Under the pieces are notes generated by a model that was given only the letters and a program-made list of their open reading frames with translations, was not told the origin of the DNA and did no database searches. 15,552 nucleotides of DNA. It comes from an uncultured Collinsella sp. (lineage in GTDB: Bacteria; Actinomycetota; Coriobacteriia; Coriobacteriales; Coriobacteriaceae). A program made the translations under genes and the position numbers. Where the stretch lies: contig UQTD01000048.1 of the NCBI GenBank assembly GCA_900543845.1, positions 1 to 15,552 on the forward strand, in the 5' to 3' direction. Shown here one piece after another: positions 8,369 to 15,552 of this stretch; within the stretch, counting starts at the first letter, position 1; each line of letters starts with the position of its first letter.

Positions 8369-9781
8369 CTAGCCGTAGATGCGCTGGGGCTGTTCTTCGC
8401 CCTTGACAGCAGCTTCGGTTACGACGACCTTGGCAACGCCCTCCTCGCTGGGGAGGTCGAACATCGTCTGCTGCAGCACGTCCTCGCAGATGGCGCGCAG
8501 GCCGCGGGCGCCGGTCTTACGGGCAAGCGCCATGCGGGCGATCTCGTGCAGGGCGGCATCCTCAAACTCAAGCTCAACGTCCTCGAGCTGGAACATCTTG
8601 CGGTACTGACGCACCACGGCGTTCTTGGGCTCGGTCAGGATCGACACCAGGTCGTCCTCATCGAGCGCCTGCGTCTGGGTGACGACGGGCGTACGGCCCA
8701 CGAACTCGGGGATCATGCCAAAAGCGTTGAGGTCCTGCGGGAGCACCTGACGCAGCAGGTCGTTCTCGTCGACCGAGGTGGGGCCGGCGATCTCGGAGTT
8801 AAAGCCCACGCCCTTGTTGCCCACGCGATCGGCGATGATCTTATCCAGACCCACAAAAGCACCGCCGCAGATGAACAGGATGTTCGTCGTGTCGATCTGC
8901 AGCAGCTCCTGCTGGGGATGCTTGCGGCCGCCGGTGGGCGGAACGCTGGCCACCGTGCCCTCAAGAATCTTAAGCAGCGCCTGCTGAACGCCCTCGCCCG
9001 AAACATCGCGGGTGATGGAGAGGTTCTCGGCCTTGCGGGCGATCTTGTCAATTTCGTCCACGTAGATGATGCCAACCTGCGCGCGCTCGATATCGCCATC
9101 GGCAGCGTTGATGAGTTTGAGCAGGATGTTCTCCACGTCCTCGCCAACGTAGCCAGCCTCGGTGAGCGCGGTGGCATCGGCAATGGCAAACGGCACCTCG
9201 AGGATGCGCGCGAGCGTCTGGGCCAGCAGCGTCTTACCGGTACCGGTGGGGCCAAGCAGCAAGATGTTGGACTTGGCAAGCTCCACCTCGTCCATATCGT
9301 CGTCAAACTGGCCGCCCATACCCGAGGCCTCGTCAAGGGCGGACACCGCGGCACCGCCCTCGATCACGCGGCGGTAATGGTTGTACACGGCAACCGACAT
9401 GGCGCGTTTGGCGTCTTCCTGGCCCATGACATAGGCCGAAAGCTCGTCATAGATCTCGTGCGGCGTAGGCACGTGCGTGATGACCTGACGGTCGTCCTCA
9501 AGCTCAAAGCCCTCCGTCTCGGGGTCAGCGGCGGGCTGGGACGCAGCCTGGCCGTGGTCGTTGAGAAAACCCGGGAGATTGCCGTTGCGGGCGGCGTCCA
9601 TAAAGTCCGAAGCCAGCGACTCCTCCAGGATCTCGGAGCAGGCGGCGACGCACTCGTCACAGATAAAGATGTTGGTCGGACCCTTTACGAGACGACGGAC
9701 CTGGCCCTGCTCTTTTCCGCAGAAGGAGCAGCGGATGGGGTTGCCGTTCTCGTCAAAGTTGTCCTGCATGTTACCGGCCAT
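8369..9781 (-). CDS. clpX: ATP-dependent Clp protease ATP-binding subunit ClpX
   Basis: A 470-residue AAA+ unfoldase that recognises, unfolds and feeds substrates into ClpP. The N-terminal C4 zinc-binding domain has Cys18, Cys21, Cys41 and Cys44. Walker A GPTGTGKT is at 177-184, the pore loop GYVG at 210-213, Walker B IIYVDEID ends at 245, and the RKH substrate loop is at 286-288. It is longer than E. coli ClpX (424 residues) because of acidic or glycine-rich insertions at about 70-100 and 145-168. The ATG at 9781 is 1 bp after the clpP stop, with AAGGA about 11 nt upstream inside clpP. An alternative ATG at 9769 with AGGA upstream cannot be excluded. It is the last gene of the clpP-clpX operon and is followed by a strong terminator. 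Confidence 0.96.
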   Translation of the reverse strand: MAGNMQDNFDENGNPIRCSFCGKEQGQVRRLVKGPTNIFICDECVAACSEILEESLASDFMDAARNGNLPGFLNDHGQAASQPAADPETEGFELEDDRQVITHVPTPHEIYDELSAYVMGQEDAKRAMSVAVYNHYRRVIEGGAAVSALDEASGMGGQFDDDMDEVELAKSNILLLGPTGTGKTLLAQTLARILEVPFAIADATALTEAGYVGEDVENILLKLINAADGDIERAQVGIIYVDEIDKIARKAENLSITRDVSGEGVQQALLKILEGTVASVPPTGGRKHPQQELLQIDTTNILFICGGAFVGLDKIIADRVGNKGVGFNSEIAGPTSVDENDLLRQVLPQDLNAFGMIPEFVGRTPVVTQTQALDEDDLVSILTEPKNAVVRQYRKMFQLEDVELEFEDAALHEIARMALARKTGARGLRAICEDVLQQTMFDLPSEEGVAKVVVTEAAVKGEEQPQRIYG

Positions 9782-9782
9782 C

Positions 9783-10403
9783 CTAGGCGTCCTTCGCGGC
9801 GAGGTCGCGCGAGGTGACGATACGGTCGATCAGGCCGTAGTCGAGGGCCTCGGCAGCGGTCAAGTAGTTATCGCGCTCGGTATCGGCCTGGACCTTCTCG
9901 ATGGGCTGGCCCGAGGCGTCGGACAGGATCTGGTTGAGCTCGCGGCGGGTCTTCTTGATCTCCTCGGCCACAATCTCAATCTCGGTCTGCTGGCCCTGGG
10001 CACCGCCGCTGGGCTGGTGAATCATAACCTTGGAATGCGGCAGGCAGAAACGCTTACCCTTGGCGCCGGCCGAAAGCAGCACGGCGGCCATGGACGCGGC
10101 CATGCCCACACAGATGGTGGAAACCTGCGGCTTAATGAAGTTCATGGTGTCCAGAATCGCCATACCGGAGTAGACCTCGCCGCCGGGCGAATTGATGTAG
10201 AGCGAGATATCCTTCTCGGCATCCTGGCTCTCAAGATGCAGCAGCTGGGCAACGACCAGGTTGGCGCTGACGGAGTTGATCTCCTCGCCCAAGAAGATGA
10301 TGCGGTCGTTGAGCAGGCGCGAATAGATATCGTAGCTGCGCTCGCCGCGCGGCGTCTGCTCGATAACGTATGGCACGAGGGCGGAATCGAACTTAGCGAT
10401 CAT
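9783..10403 (-). CDS. clpP: ATP-dependent Clp protease proteolytic subunit ClpP
   Basis: A 206-residue serine peptidase that forms the barrel cut by ClpX-fed chains. The catalytic triad is complete: Ser104 (GMAASMAA), His129 (MIHQPSGG) and Asp178 (DTERDNY). The oxyanion-type NSPGGEV is at 71-77. The frame extends upstream through in-frame starts at 10409, 10415 and a TTG at 10433. ATG 10403 is preferred because GGAG lies 6 nt before it and the resulting N-terminus (about 13 residues before VIEQTPRGER) fits the family. ClpX follows 1 bp after the stop, so the protease and its unfoldase are made together. Only this one clpP is in the window; a second copy elsewhere is possible. Confidence 0.96.
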   Translation of the reverse strand: MIAKFDSALVPYVIEQTPRGERSYDIYSRLLNDRIIFLGEEINSVSANLVVAQLLHLESQDAEKDISLYINSPGGEVYSGMAILDTMNFIKPQVSTICVGMAASMAAVLLSAGAKGKRFCLPHSKVMIHQPSGGAQGQQTEIEIVAEEIKKTRRELNQILSDASGQPIEKVQADTERDNYLTAAEALDYGLIDRIVTSRDLAAKDA

Positions 10404-10449
10404 ACGCATCTCCATTTCTCTCTTGCGGACCAAATTGGTTCTAGATAAA

Positions 10450-10490
10450 CGTACGGTGCCCGCATGCTATGCATTGGCTGGCACCGTACG
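10450..10490 (-). terminator. Hairpin between tig and clpP, possible weak terminator
   Basis: CGTACGGTGCC (10450-10460) and its exact complement (10480-10490) flank a 19-nt loop. On the - strand the sequence continues GTTTATCTAG, a poor T tract. It could end tig transcription. Alternatively it could lie in the clpP leader, since a TATAAA (-10-like) occurs just upstream on the - strand at 10509-10514 without a convincing -35. Confidence 0.5.
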
Positions 10491-10566
10491 AAGCAACCGG
10501 ATAACCGGTTTATAACTTTACCCCATCACGGGCGCACGCAAGCGCTCGCGGGCAAGGTGGCGAGAA

Positions 10567-11865
10567 TTACTCGGCGTCCTTGGCGGTCTCGTCGACCTCG
10601 GTCACTTTGGCGTTCTCGACCAGGTGGTCGACGGCCTTGGAGCGACGGATGGACTCGCGGACAGCAGGCATACGGCCATCGGCGATGAACTCGGCCTTGG
10701 AAGCCTCGACGTCCTTGACGCCGGCCTTCTCGAACTCGGCGTTGATGTCGTCCTCGGTAACCTCAATCTTGAGCTCACGGGCAAGAGCGTCGAGCGCCAG
10801 GGACTCACGGGCAACATCGTTGGCCTGCTTGTGCAGGTCGTCGATGAACTGCTCCATGGTCAGACCAGAAGCGGGCAGCCAGGTGTCCAGCGTCATGCCG
10901 CGGGCAGCGAGGTTGGACAGGAAGTTCTGGCCGAGCTCCTCAAAGACGGACTGCTCGTAGTCAGCGTCCATCTCGTCGAGCTGCAGACGCTCGGCGAGAG
11001 CGGAGACGCAACGGTTCTCCTTCTCGGCCGGCAGGCGGGAAGCCTTGTCCTGCTCGATCTCGAGCTTGATGGCGTCGCGCATAGCGTCGATGCTGTCGAA
11101 GCCAAAGTCGGACTTGACGAGCTCGTCGGTGAGCTCGGGGGTGTTGCGGACCTTGATGCCCTTGACGGTGACCTCGACGGTGTGGGTCTCGGCCTCCTCG
11201 CCCTCCTCGACCTCGTCGGTCCAGGTGACGGACTTGACGTCGTCAACGTTGGCACCGATCAGGGCCTCGTTGAACTCCTTGGGGTTGCTGTCGCTACCGG
11301 CGATGAGCATGCGGCCCTCGGCGGCAAAGTTGTCGGCGTTCTCGACGGCCTTGAGGTCGACGGTCACATAGTCGTCAGCCTCGACGGCGCGACCCTCGAT
11401 GTCCTCGAAGGTGGCACGGTAGTTGAGGAGCATCTCGACCTGGTTGTTGATCTCGGACTCGGTGACCTCCGCGGGAGGCATCTCGATCTCGACGGCGTCG
11501 AAGGAGGAGAGCTCGGCAGCAGGACGCAGGGAGAACTCGACGGTGTAGGTGTAGTCCTCGTGATCCTTGGCGAGGTCGAGCTCCTTGTAGTCACCGCTCT
11601 TGGTGGGGACGATGTCCAGCTCGTTGAGGACGACGGGCTCGTTGGCGGCGATCAGGTCGTTGGTGGCCTGAGCGAGGGTTGCCTCGGCGCCAAGAGCAGA
11701 GTCGATGACCGGACGGGGAGCCTTACCGGCGCGGAAGCCCGGGAAGCGGTACTTCTTGGCGGTGTCCTTGTAGGCCTTCTTGATCGCGGCGTCGACGTCG
11801 GCGGCCGGGATGGTGACCGTAGCGGTGAGCTTGGCGTCCTTGACGTCAGAAGCAGTGATGTTCAA
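10567..11865 (-). CDS. tig: Trigger factor (ribosome-associated chaperone and peptidyl-prolyl isomerase)
   Basis: A 432-residue protein with the trigger factor layout: an N-terminal ribosome-binding domain with the signature GFRAGKAPR, a central FKBP-type isomerase domain from about 145, and a long helical C-terminal chaperone domain ending in an acidic tail. It binds near the exit tunnel and shields nascent chains. The frame extends to 11922 and an ATG occurs at 11880, but AGGAGG lies at 11877-11872, directly behind that ATG. The likely start is therefore TTG 11865 (6 nt from AGGAGG), with GTG 11868 as second choice. It precedes clpP, a common actinobacterial and firmicute order that places folding and degradation of new proteins together. 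Confidence 0.93.
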   Translation of the reverse strand: MNITASDVKDAKLTATVTIPAADVDAAIKKAYKDTAKKYRFPGFRAGKAPRPVIDSALGAEATLAQATNDLIAANEPVVLNELDIVPTKSGDYKELDLAKDHEDYTYTVEFSLRPAAELSSFDAVEIEMPPAEVTESEINNQVEMLLNYRATFEDIEGRAVEADDYVTVDLKAVENADNFAAEGRMLIAGSDSNPKEFNEALIGANVDDVKSVTWTDEVEEGEEAETHTVEVTVKGIKVRNTPELTDELVKSDFGFDSIDAMRDAIKLEIEQDKASRLPAEKENRCVSALAERLQLDEMDADYEQSVFEELGQNFLSNLAARGMTLDTWLPASGLTMEQFIDDLHKQANDVARESLALDALARELKIEVTEDDINAEFEKAGVKDVEASKAEFIADGRMPAVRESIRRSKAVDHLVENAKVTEVDETAKDAE

Positions 11866-11889
11866 CACGTTCCTCCTCATACTGCCCAG

Positions 11890-11919
11890 CTTATCTGAGG
11901 TGCTGGTACCTTTATGCAA
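11890..11919 (-). promoter_or_regulatory. Possible tig promoter
   Basis: On the - strand, TTGCAT (11914-11919) lies 18 nt from GATAAG (11890-11895). The -10 box matches 4 of 6 positions and the -35 box 3 of 6. This would give a leader of roughly 20 nt. Weak by sequence; read-through from the tRNA gene upstream is an alternative. Confidence 0.3.
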
Positions 11920-11956
11920 CAAAGAGTCGCGACGGCGGGAGCCGACGCAGGTGCGT

Positions 11957-12040
11957 TGGTGCGGGCGAAAGGACTCGAACCTTCACGGGAATCCCACCAG
12001 AACCTAAATCTGGCGCGTCTACCAATTCCGCCACGCCCGC
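11957..12040 (-). tRNA. tRNA-Leu (anticodon UAG)
   Basis: The acceptor stem GCGGGCG/CGCCCGC is at 12034-12040 and 11961-11967, with discriminator A and an encoded CCA (11959-11957). The D arm contains GGCGGAATTGGTAGACGC. The anticodon stem CCAGA/TCTGG encloses loop TTTAGGT, giving anticodon TAG, which reads CUA and other CUN codons. The extra stem typical of class II leucine tRNAs (GGGATTCCC region) and a GGTTCGAGTCC T arm are present. It is complete and unbroken. It lies about 90 nt upstream of tig in the same direction. Confidence 0.96.
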
Positions 12041-12059
12041 ATGAGCGCACAGACTAGGA

Positions 12060-12068
12060 ATGATAGCA
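12060..12068 (-). promoter_or_regulatory. Probable extended -10 of the tRNA-Leu promoter
   Basis: On the - strand TGCTATCAT gives an extended -10 (TGn plus TATCAT, 5 of 6), about 20 nt before the tRNA 5' end. No convincing -35 box is seen at 16-18 nt spacing. Confidence 0.45.
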
Positions 12069-12161
12069 GATACGAACGACAAGCGCACGCACACGTTTTT
12101 AGCTCACGACCTCACCACGAGCGCAAGCCAATAGAGGCGGCTGCCACCCTCCCCCTCTATG

Positions 12162-12228
12162 AGTTGCGGTGAAATAGTTCCTGTTTGGGGCTCCAGTCCT
12201 CCAAAACAGGAACTATTCCACCGCAACT
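12162..12228 (-). repeat. Element A, copy 3: conserved-stem inverted repeat
   Basis: The left arm starts AGTTGCGGTGAAATAG at 12162 and the right arm ends at 12228. As in copy 1, the odd position is A x C on + and G.U on -, so it has the same orientation. The stem is extended into the tip by TTTgGG/CCaAAA-type pairing unique to this copy. It lies in the 435-bp gap between tRNA-Leu and the end of the molybdenum hydroxylase gene. I see no coding gene in that gap. Confidence 0.9.
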
Positions 12229-12267
12229 TCGGTGGGACTCGGCAGTCTGGCGGTGCTGGCCATGTGC

Positions 12268-12438
12268 CGGAAAGCGTGTCCCGGTTTGGGGCCTCGGAAT
12301 GGGATGCGGCTTCCGCTATAGCCATCAACCGGAAACTGCAACCCGTTTTGAGACCCTATCCCGGGATGCACTTTCCGCCAAGGGCCTCAAACGGAAACTG
12401 CAGCCCACAATTCGGCCGAAAAGTGGGCTGCAGTTTCC
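12268..12438 (-). repeat. Element D: three tandem related hairpins downstream of the molybdenum hydroxylase gene
   Basis: Hairpin 3 (12393-12408 with 12423-12438) has 16 perfect pairs, contains CTGCAG and encloses the palindrome TTCGGCCGAA. Hairpin 2 (12330-12345 with 12362-12377) is a related GGAAACTGCAACCCG stem with two mismatches. Hairpin 1 (about 12268-12283 with 12301-12315) is a degenerate version with about 11 of 15 pairs. All follow the pattern GGAAA-NN-GCA-N-CCC. They begin 38 nt after the stop of the - strand gene, with hairpin 3 nearest. Without a T tract, transcript ending or 3' protection is only a guess. Confidence 0.75.
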
Positions 12439-12475
12439 ACGGGCTCGGCAAAGAGCGGCGGCTGCGTCGCCTCGC

Positions 12476-15307
12476 CTACTCCCCCAGCAGCGCTTTCTCG
12501 GGCGTGATCGGCAGCGAGCGAACCTGATGGCCGGTGGCGTGTGCGACGGCCGAGGCCACGGCGGCGAGCGGCGTGTTGATAACGACCTCGCCGATCGACT
12601 TGGCACCAAACGGACCCGTCGGCTCGTAGCTCGGCTCAAAGGCCACGCGAATGTTGCCGATATCCAGGCGCGTGGGCAGCTTGTAGCTCATAAAGTTGCC
12701 GGTGCGCAGGCGGCCGCGGTCGTCGTGCTCGACGATCTCGTAGAGCGCGTGACCGATGCCTTGGGCAATGCCGCCCTCGGCCTGGACGCGCGCGAGCGCC
12801 TCGTTGATCACGGTGCCGCAGTCGACGGCGGCGGCGTAATCCACCACGGTCACCTTGCCGGTGGCCTTGTCGACCTCGACCTCGGCAATACCGGCCATAA
12901 ACGGCGGAGGCGATACGGGCAGGCAGGCAGAGGCGTGCGAGGTCAGCGCGTCGCCGCCCGCGATGTTCTTGACACACAGGTTGGCAAAGTCGCGCAGCGT
13001 GAGGTAGCGGTTCTGCTCGCGCGCGGCACGCTCGTCGGACAGGCGCACGTACTGGCCGTCGAAGACCACGTCGGAGGCGTCAACGTCCCACATCTGGGCG
13101 GCCTTGGCGCAAATCTTCTCACGCAGCTCGGTCGCGGCGTTCTTGGCGGCAAGGCCCGTCACGTACGTACCGGAGCTCGCGTACGAGCCGGCGTCGAACG
13201 GCGACACATCGGTGTCTACGCCGCGCACCACGATCTGCGAACTCTCCACGCCCAGCTCCTCGGCGGCAATCTGCGCCAGAATCGTGTCGACGCCCATGCC
13301 GTTATCGGTGGCGCCGGTGCCGATGGTAATGAAGCCATCCTCTTCCAGGCGCATGTCGATGCCGGCGATATCCACGTTGGAAATGCCCGAGCCCTGCATG
13401 GTGAGCGCACAGCCCAGGGCACGCACGCGGTCGCCCAGGTCGACGGCCAGCGGCTTGTCGCGCCAGCCGATCATGTCCATCGCGCGCAGCAGGCAGCGAT
13501 CGAGCGCGCAGGCGTTGAGCTTCTCGTTGTAGTACTGCGGCATGATCTCGCCCTCGCGCACGATGTTCTTAAGGCGCAGGTCGGCGGGGTCCATGTGCAG
13601 CATGTCGGCGAGCTCGTTGACGGCGCTCTCCACGGCAAACTGGCCCTGGGTGGCACCGTAGCCGCGATACGCGCCGCCGCGGTTAGTGTTGGTGTAGACG
13701 GCGTCCCAGCTAAAGCGGCTCGCCTTCACATGGTTGTAGATGGGCAGGCTCTTGTGGCCCGAGAGGCCGATCGTCGTGGTGGCGTGCTCGCCGTACGCGC
13801 CGGCGTTGGACAGCGTATGCAGGTCGATGGCCGTGATGGTGCCGTCGTTCATGGCGCCCAGCTTAACGGTCATCTGCATCTGGTGACGCGAGTTGCCCGC
13901 AGTGATGGTCTCCTCGCGAGTGTAGCAGCAATAGCTCGGACGGCCGGTCTGCTGGGTGACGAACGCCACGAAAATCTCGCAGCAGCCCGTCTGCTTGGAG
14001 CCAAAGCCGCCGCCGATGCGCGGCTTAATAACCTGCACCTGCGACTGCGGAATGTCGAGCGACTGCGCGACCATGCGACGTACGTGGAAGGGCACCTGCG
14101 TAGAAGAGGTCACCGAGATACGGCCGAACGCGTCGGTCGTCGCAAAGGCGCGGAAGGTCTCCATGGGCGCGGTCTGCGTGGCTTGGCTGGTGTAGGTGCG
14201 CTCAAAGACGATGTCGCTCTGGGCGAAGGCCTCGTCCAGATCGCCATAATCGCTGGTACCGCTGCACACCAGGTTGCGCGGGACATCGCCGCCCTGCGGG
14301 AACATAAAGGTCACGTCGCCCTCGGGGTGAACCACGATGTCGTTATCGAGTGCCTGGGTAAAGTCGAGCAGCGGCTCCAGCACCTCGTAGTCGACCTTAA
14401 TGAGCTTGAGCGCCTTGTCGGCGGCCTCCTCGGTCTCGGCGGCGACGATCGCCACTTCCTCGTTTTGGTAACGCACGAGGTTCTCGAGGATCAGGCGGTC
14501 GTAGGGACTCGGCTGCGGATAGCTCTGGCCGGCGATGGTAAAGCGGCGCTTGGGTACGTCCTCGTAGGTGTAGACGCCCACGACGCCGGGCACCTTCAGG
14601 GCGCGCGACGTATCGATGGAGCGGATCTTGGCGCGGGCATAGGGGCTGCGCTTGAGTTTGACGATGAGCGCGCCGGCGGGCACCATATCGCCCGTGTAGA
14701 CGGGACGGCCCTCAAGCAGCGCCTTTGAGTCCTTCTTGGGCTGCTTGTGGGTGATCTGCTTGTAGGAGACGCCGTCGCAGCTGGTGTCGTTGACCGGCAG
14801 CTCGGGCATCTCGAAGCCCACCTGCACGCCAGACTCGTTGAGGAAGCGCACGATGGCGCGCAGCTGGCTCTCGTAGCCGCTGCAGCGGCAGAGGTTGCCG
14901 GCGAGCTGGCGCGAGAGCTCCTCGCGCGTGGCGACGAGGCTCGGGTCCTCCTTGGCGGCGCGGGCAAGCGCCAGCACGTTCATGATGAGGCCGGGGGCGC
15001 AAAAACCGCACTGCTCGGCACCTTCGGCAGCCATCGCACGGGCCAGTGCCTCGGATTCGGCCTTAAGGCCCTCAAGCGTGGTGATGGTATGGCCCTCGAC
15101 GCGCGCGGCGGGAACCGAGCAGCTCAGCACCGGGTCGCCGTCAAGCCACACCGTGCACAAACCGCAGTTGGTGGTTTCGCAGGCGCAGCGCACCGACGCG
15201 CAGCCCTGCTCGCGCAACAGCGCAAAGAGCATGGTGTCGGGGGCAATCTGAACCTTGACCTTACGGCCGTTGAGCGTAAAGGAAAGATCGATGAGTTTGG
15301 CAGCCAT
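12476..15307 (-). CDS. Molybdenum hydroxylase (xanthine dehydrogenase family) with fused [2Fe-2S] and molybdopterin subunits
   Basis: A 943-residue protein. Residues 1-165 are the two-cluster iron-sulphur subunit: a plant-ferredoxin-type cluster (Cys43, 48, 51, 63) and a second cluster (Cys100, 103, 140, 142). A linker leads to the a/b hammerhead (from about 195) and molybdopterin-binding domains. GGGFGSKQ is at 432-439, AYRGYG has the active-site Arg548, and AKSIGE supplies the catalytic Glu907. Such enzymes hydroxylate purines, N-heterocycles or aldehydes using water and pass electrons through FeS to FAD. Gln439 replaces the Glu that binds xanthine in classical enzymes, so the substrate is uncertain. 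ATG 15307 overlaps the upstream stop (TAATG) and follows GAGGTG. No signal peptide is seen. Confidence 0.9.
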   Translation of the reverse strand: MAAKLIDLSFTLNGRKVKVQIAPDTMLFALLREQGCASVRCACETTNCGLCTVWLDGDPVLSCSVPAARVEGHTITTLEGLKAESEALARAMAAEGAEQCGFCAPGLIMNVLALARAAKEDPSLVATREELSRQLAGNLCRCSGYESQLRAIVRFLNESGVQVGFEMPELPVNDTSCDGVSYKQITHKQPKKDSKALLEGRPVYTGDMVPAGALIVKLKRSPYARAKIRSIDTSRALKVPGVVGVYTYEDVPKRRFTIAGQSYPQPSPYDRLILENLVRYQNEEVAIVAAETEEAADKALKLIKVDYEVLEPLLDFTQALDNDIVVHPEGDVTFMFPQGGDVPRNLVCSGTSDYGDLDEAFAQSDIVFERTYTSQATQTAPMETFRAFATTDAFGRISVTSSTQVPFHVRRMVAQSLDIPQSQVQVIKPRIGGGFGSKQTGCCEIFVAFVTQQTGRPSYCCYTREETITAGNSRHQMQMTVKLGAMNDGTITAIDLHTLSNAGAYGEHATTTIGLSGHKSLPIYNHVKASRFSWDAVYTNTNRGGAYRGYGATQGQFAVESAVNELADMLHMDPADLRLKNIVREGEIMPQYYNEKLNACALDRCLLRAMDMIGWRDKPLAVDLGDRVRALGCALTMQGSGISNVDIAGIDMRLEEDGFITIGTGATDNGMGVDTILAQIAAEELGVESSQIVVRGVDTDVSPFDAGSYASSGTYVTGLAAKNAATELREKICAKAAQMWDVDASDVVFDGQYVRLSDERAAREQNRYLTLRDFANLCVKNIAGGDALTSHASACLPVSPPPFMAGIAEVEVDKATGKVTVVDYAAAVDCGTVINEALARVQAEGGIAQGIGHALYEIVEHDDRGRLRTGNFMSYKLPTRLDIGNIRVAFEPSYEPTGPFGAKSIGEVVINTPLAAVASAVAHATGHQVRSLPITPEKALLGE

Positions 15308-15552
15308 TAGCGCACCTCGCTAGAATCGACGCCGGGCACGCGGCGGCAGGAATACTCGTCCGTGGCAAACTTAGGCACTTGCACGGTCTCGAACTCGCGG
15401 GCAAGCGCGGCCGAAAGCTCAATGCCGGCGGCGCGGCGCACGGCCTGCACGGCAAGCGGGGCCGAGATGCAGCGGCGGTAGTCGGCCGAGCCCCACAGGT
15501 TGGTGCCGTAGCTCAGGGCACGCACGGATGCGGCTAGGGCGCGCAGCTCGTC
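15307..15552 (-). CDS. FAD-binding subunit of the molybdenum hydroxylase (C-terminal part)
   Basis: The frame is open from the window's right edge to TAA at 15309-15307, giving the last 81 residues. The stretch LWGSADYRRCISAPLAVQAV, followed by a Cys/Arg-rich end, resembles the C-terminal domain of CO dehydrogenase flavoprotein-like subunits (CoxM/XdhB type). The FAD-binding part lies outside the window. Its stop overlaps the start of the fused FeS/molybdopterin gene by one base, so the two are translationally coupled and very probably form one enzyme in which this subunit hands electrons to an acceptor. The identification rests on a short tail plus strong context. Confidence 0.75.
   Translation of the reverse strand, partial: DELRALAASVRALSYGTNLWGSADYRRCISAPLAVQAVRRAAGIELSAALAREFETVQVPKFATDEYSCRRVPGVDSSEVR

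Noticed and set aside
12185..12475. Open frames running through the gap between tRNA-Leu and the hydroxylase gene
   Set aside because: They consist of inverted-repeat sequence read through or extend into antisense of the hydroxylase gene; none has a recognisable protein pattern.

Overview
The window looks like chromosomal DNA from a high-GC Gram-positive anaerobe, most likely a Coriobacteriia member of the Collinsella type. This rests on overall protein character, high-GC codon use with long antisense open frames, the tig-clpP-clpX order followed by valS-folC, and an anaerobe-type flavoprotein/DUF1667 operon. The genus is an inference; no 16S or other marker is present.

Left part, + strand (1-3516): the 3' end of a flavoprotein with a BFD-like [2Fe-2S] domain is followed after 1 bp by a pyridine-nucleotide-disulphide-type flavoprotein and then a small DUF1667 cysteine protein. 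Together they form a three-component redox module resembling the anaerobic glycerol-3-phosphate dehydrogenase-like operons of gut anaerobes. After a 480-bp repeat-rich gap comes a complete M24 (Xaa-Pro-type) metallopeptidase, then another repeat-rich gap.

Middle, - strand (3841-12040): reading right to left there are tRNA-Leu(UAG), tig, clpP, clpX, valS and folC. This is a housekeeping block: nascent-chain folding (trigger factor), proteolysis (ClpXP, genes 1 bp apart), valine charging and folate polyglutamylation. A clear terminator separates clpX from valS.

Right part, - strand (12476-15552): a molybdenum hydroxylase of the xanthine dehydrogenase family, with the iron-sulphur and molybdopterin subunits fused in one 943-residue chain. 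It is preceded, with a TAATG overlap, by the 3' end of the FAD-binding subunit gene, which runs off the window.

The least explained content is in the gaps between genes. At least five kinds of inverted-repeat element occur: (A) three copies of a hairpin with conserved stem and changing tip; (B) two copies of a ~160-nt element with a nearly identical 33-nt core but unrelated, self-complementary outer arms; (C) a GGGACG-type imperfect hairpin; (D) three tandem related hairpins downstream of the molybdenum hydroxylase gene; (E) a ~117-nt nested inverted repeat between valS and folC. An 18-bp perfect hairpin also lies in the valS leader. A and B occur as adjacent pairs on both sides of the peptidase gene. 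These dispersed structured elements are the best candidates for something undescribed.
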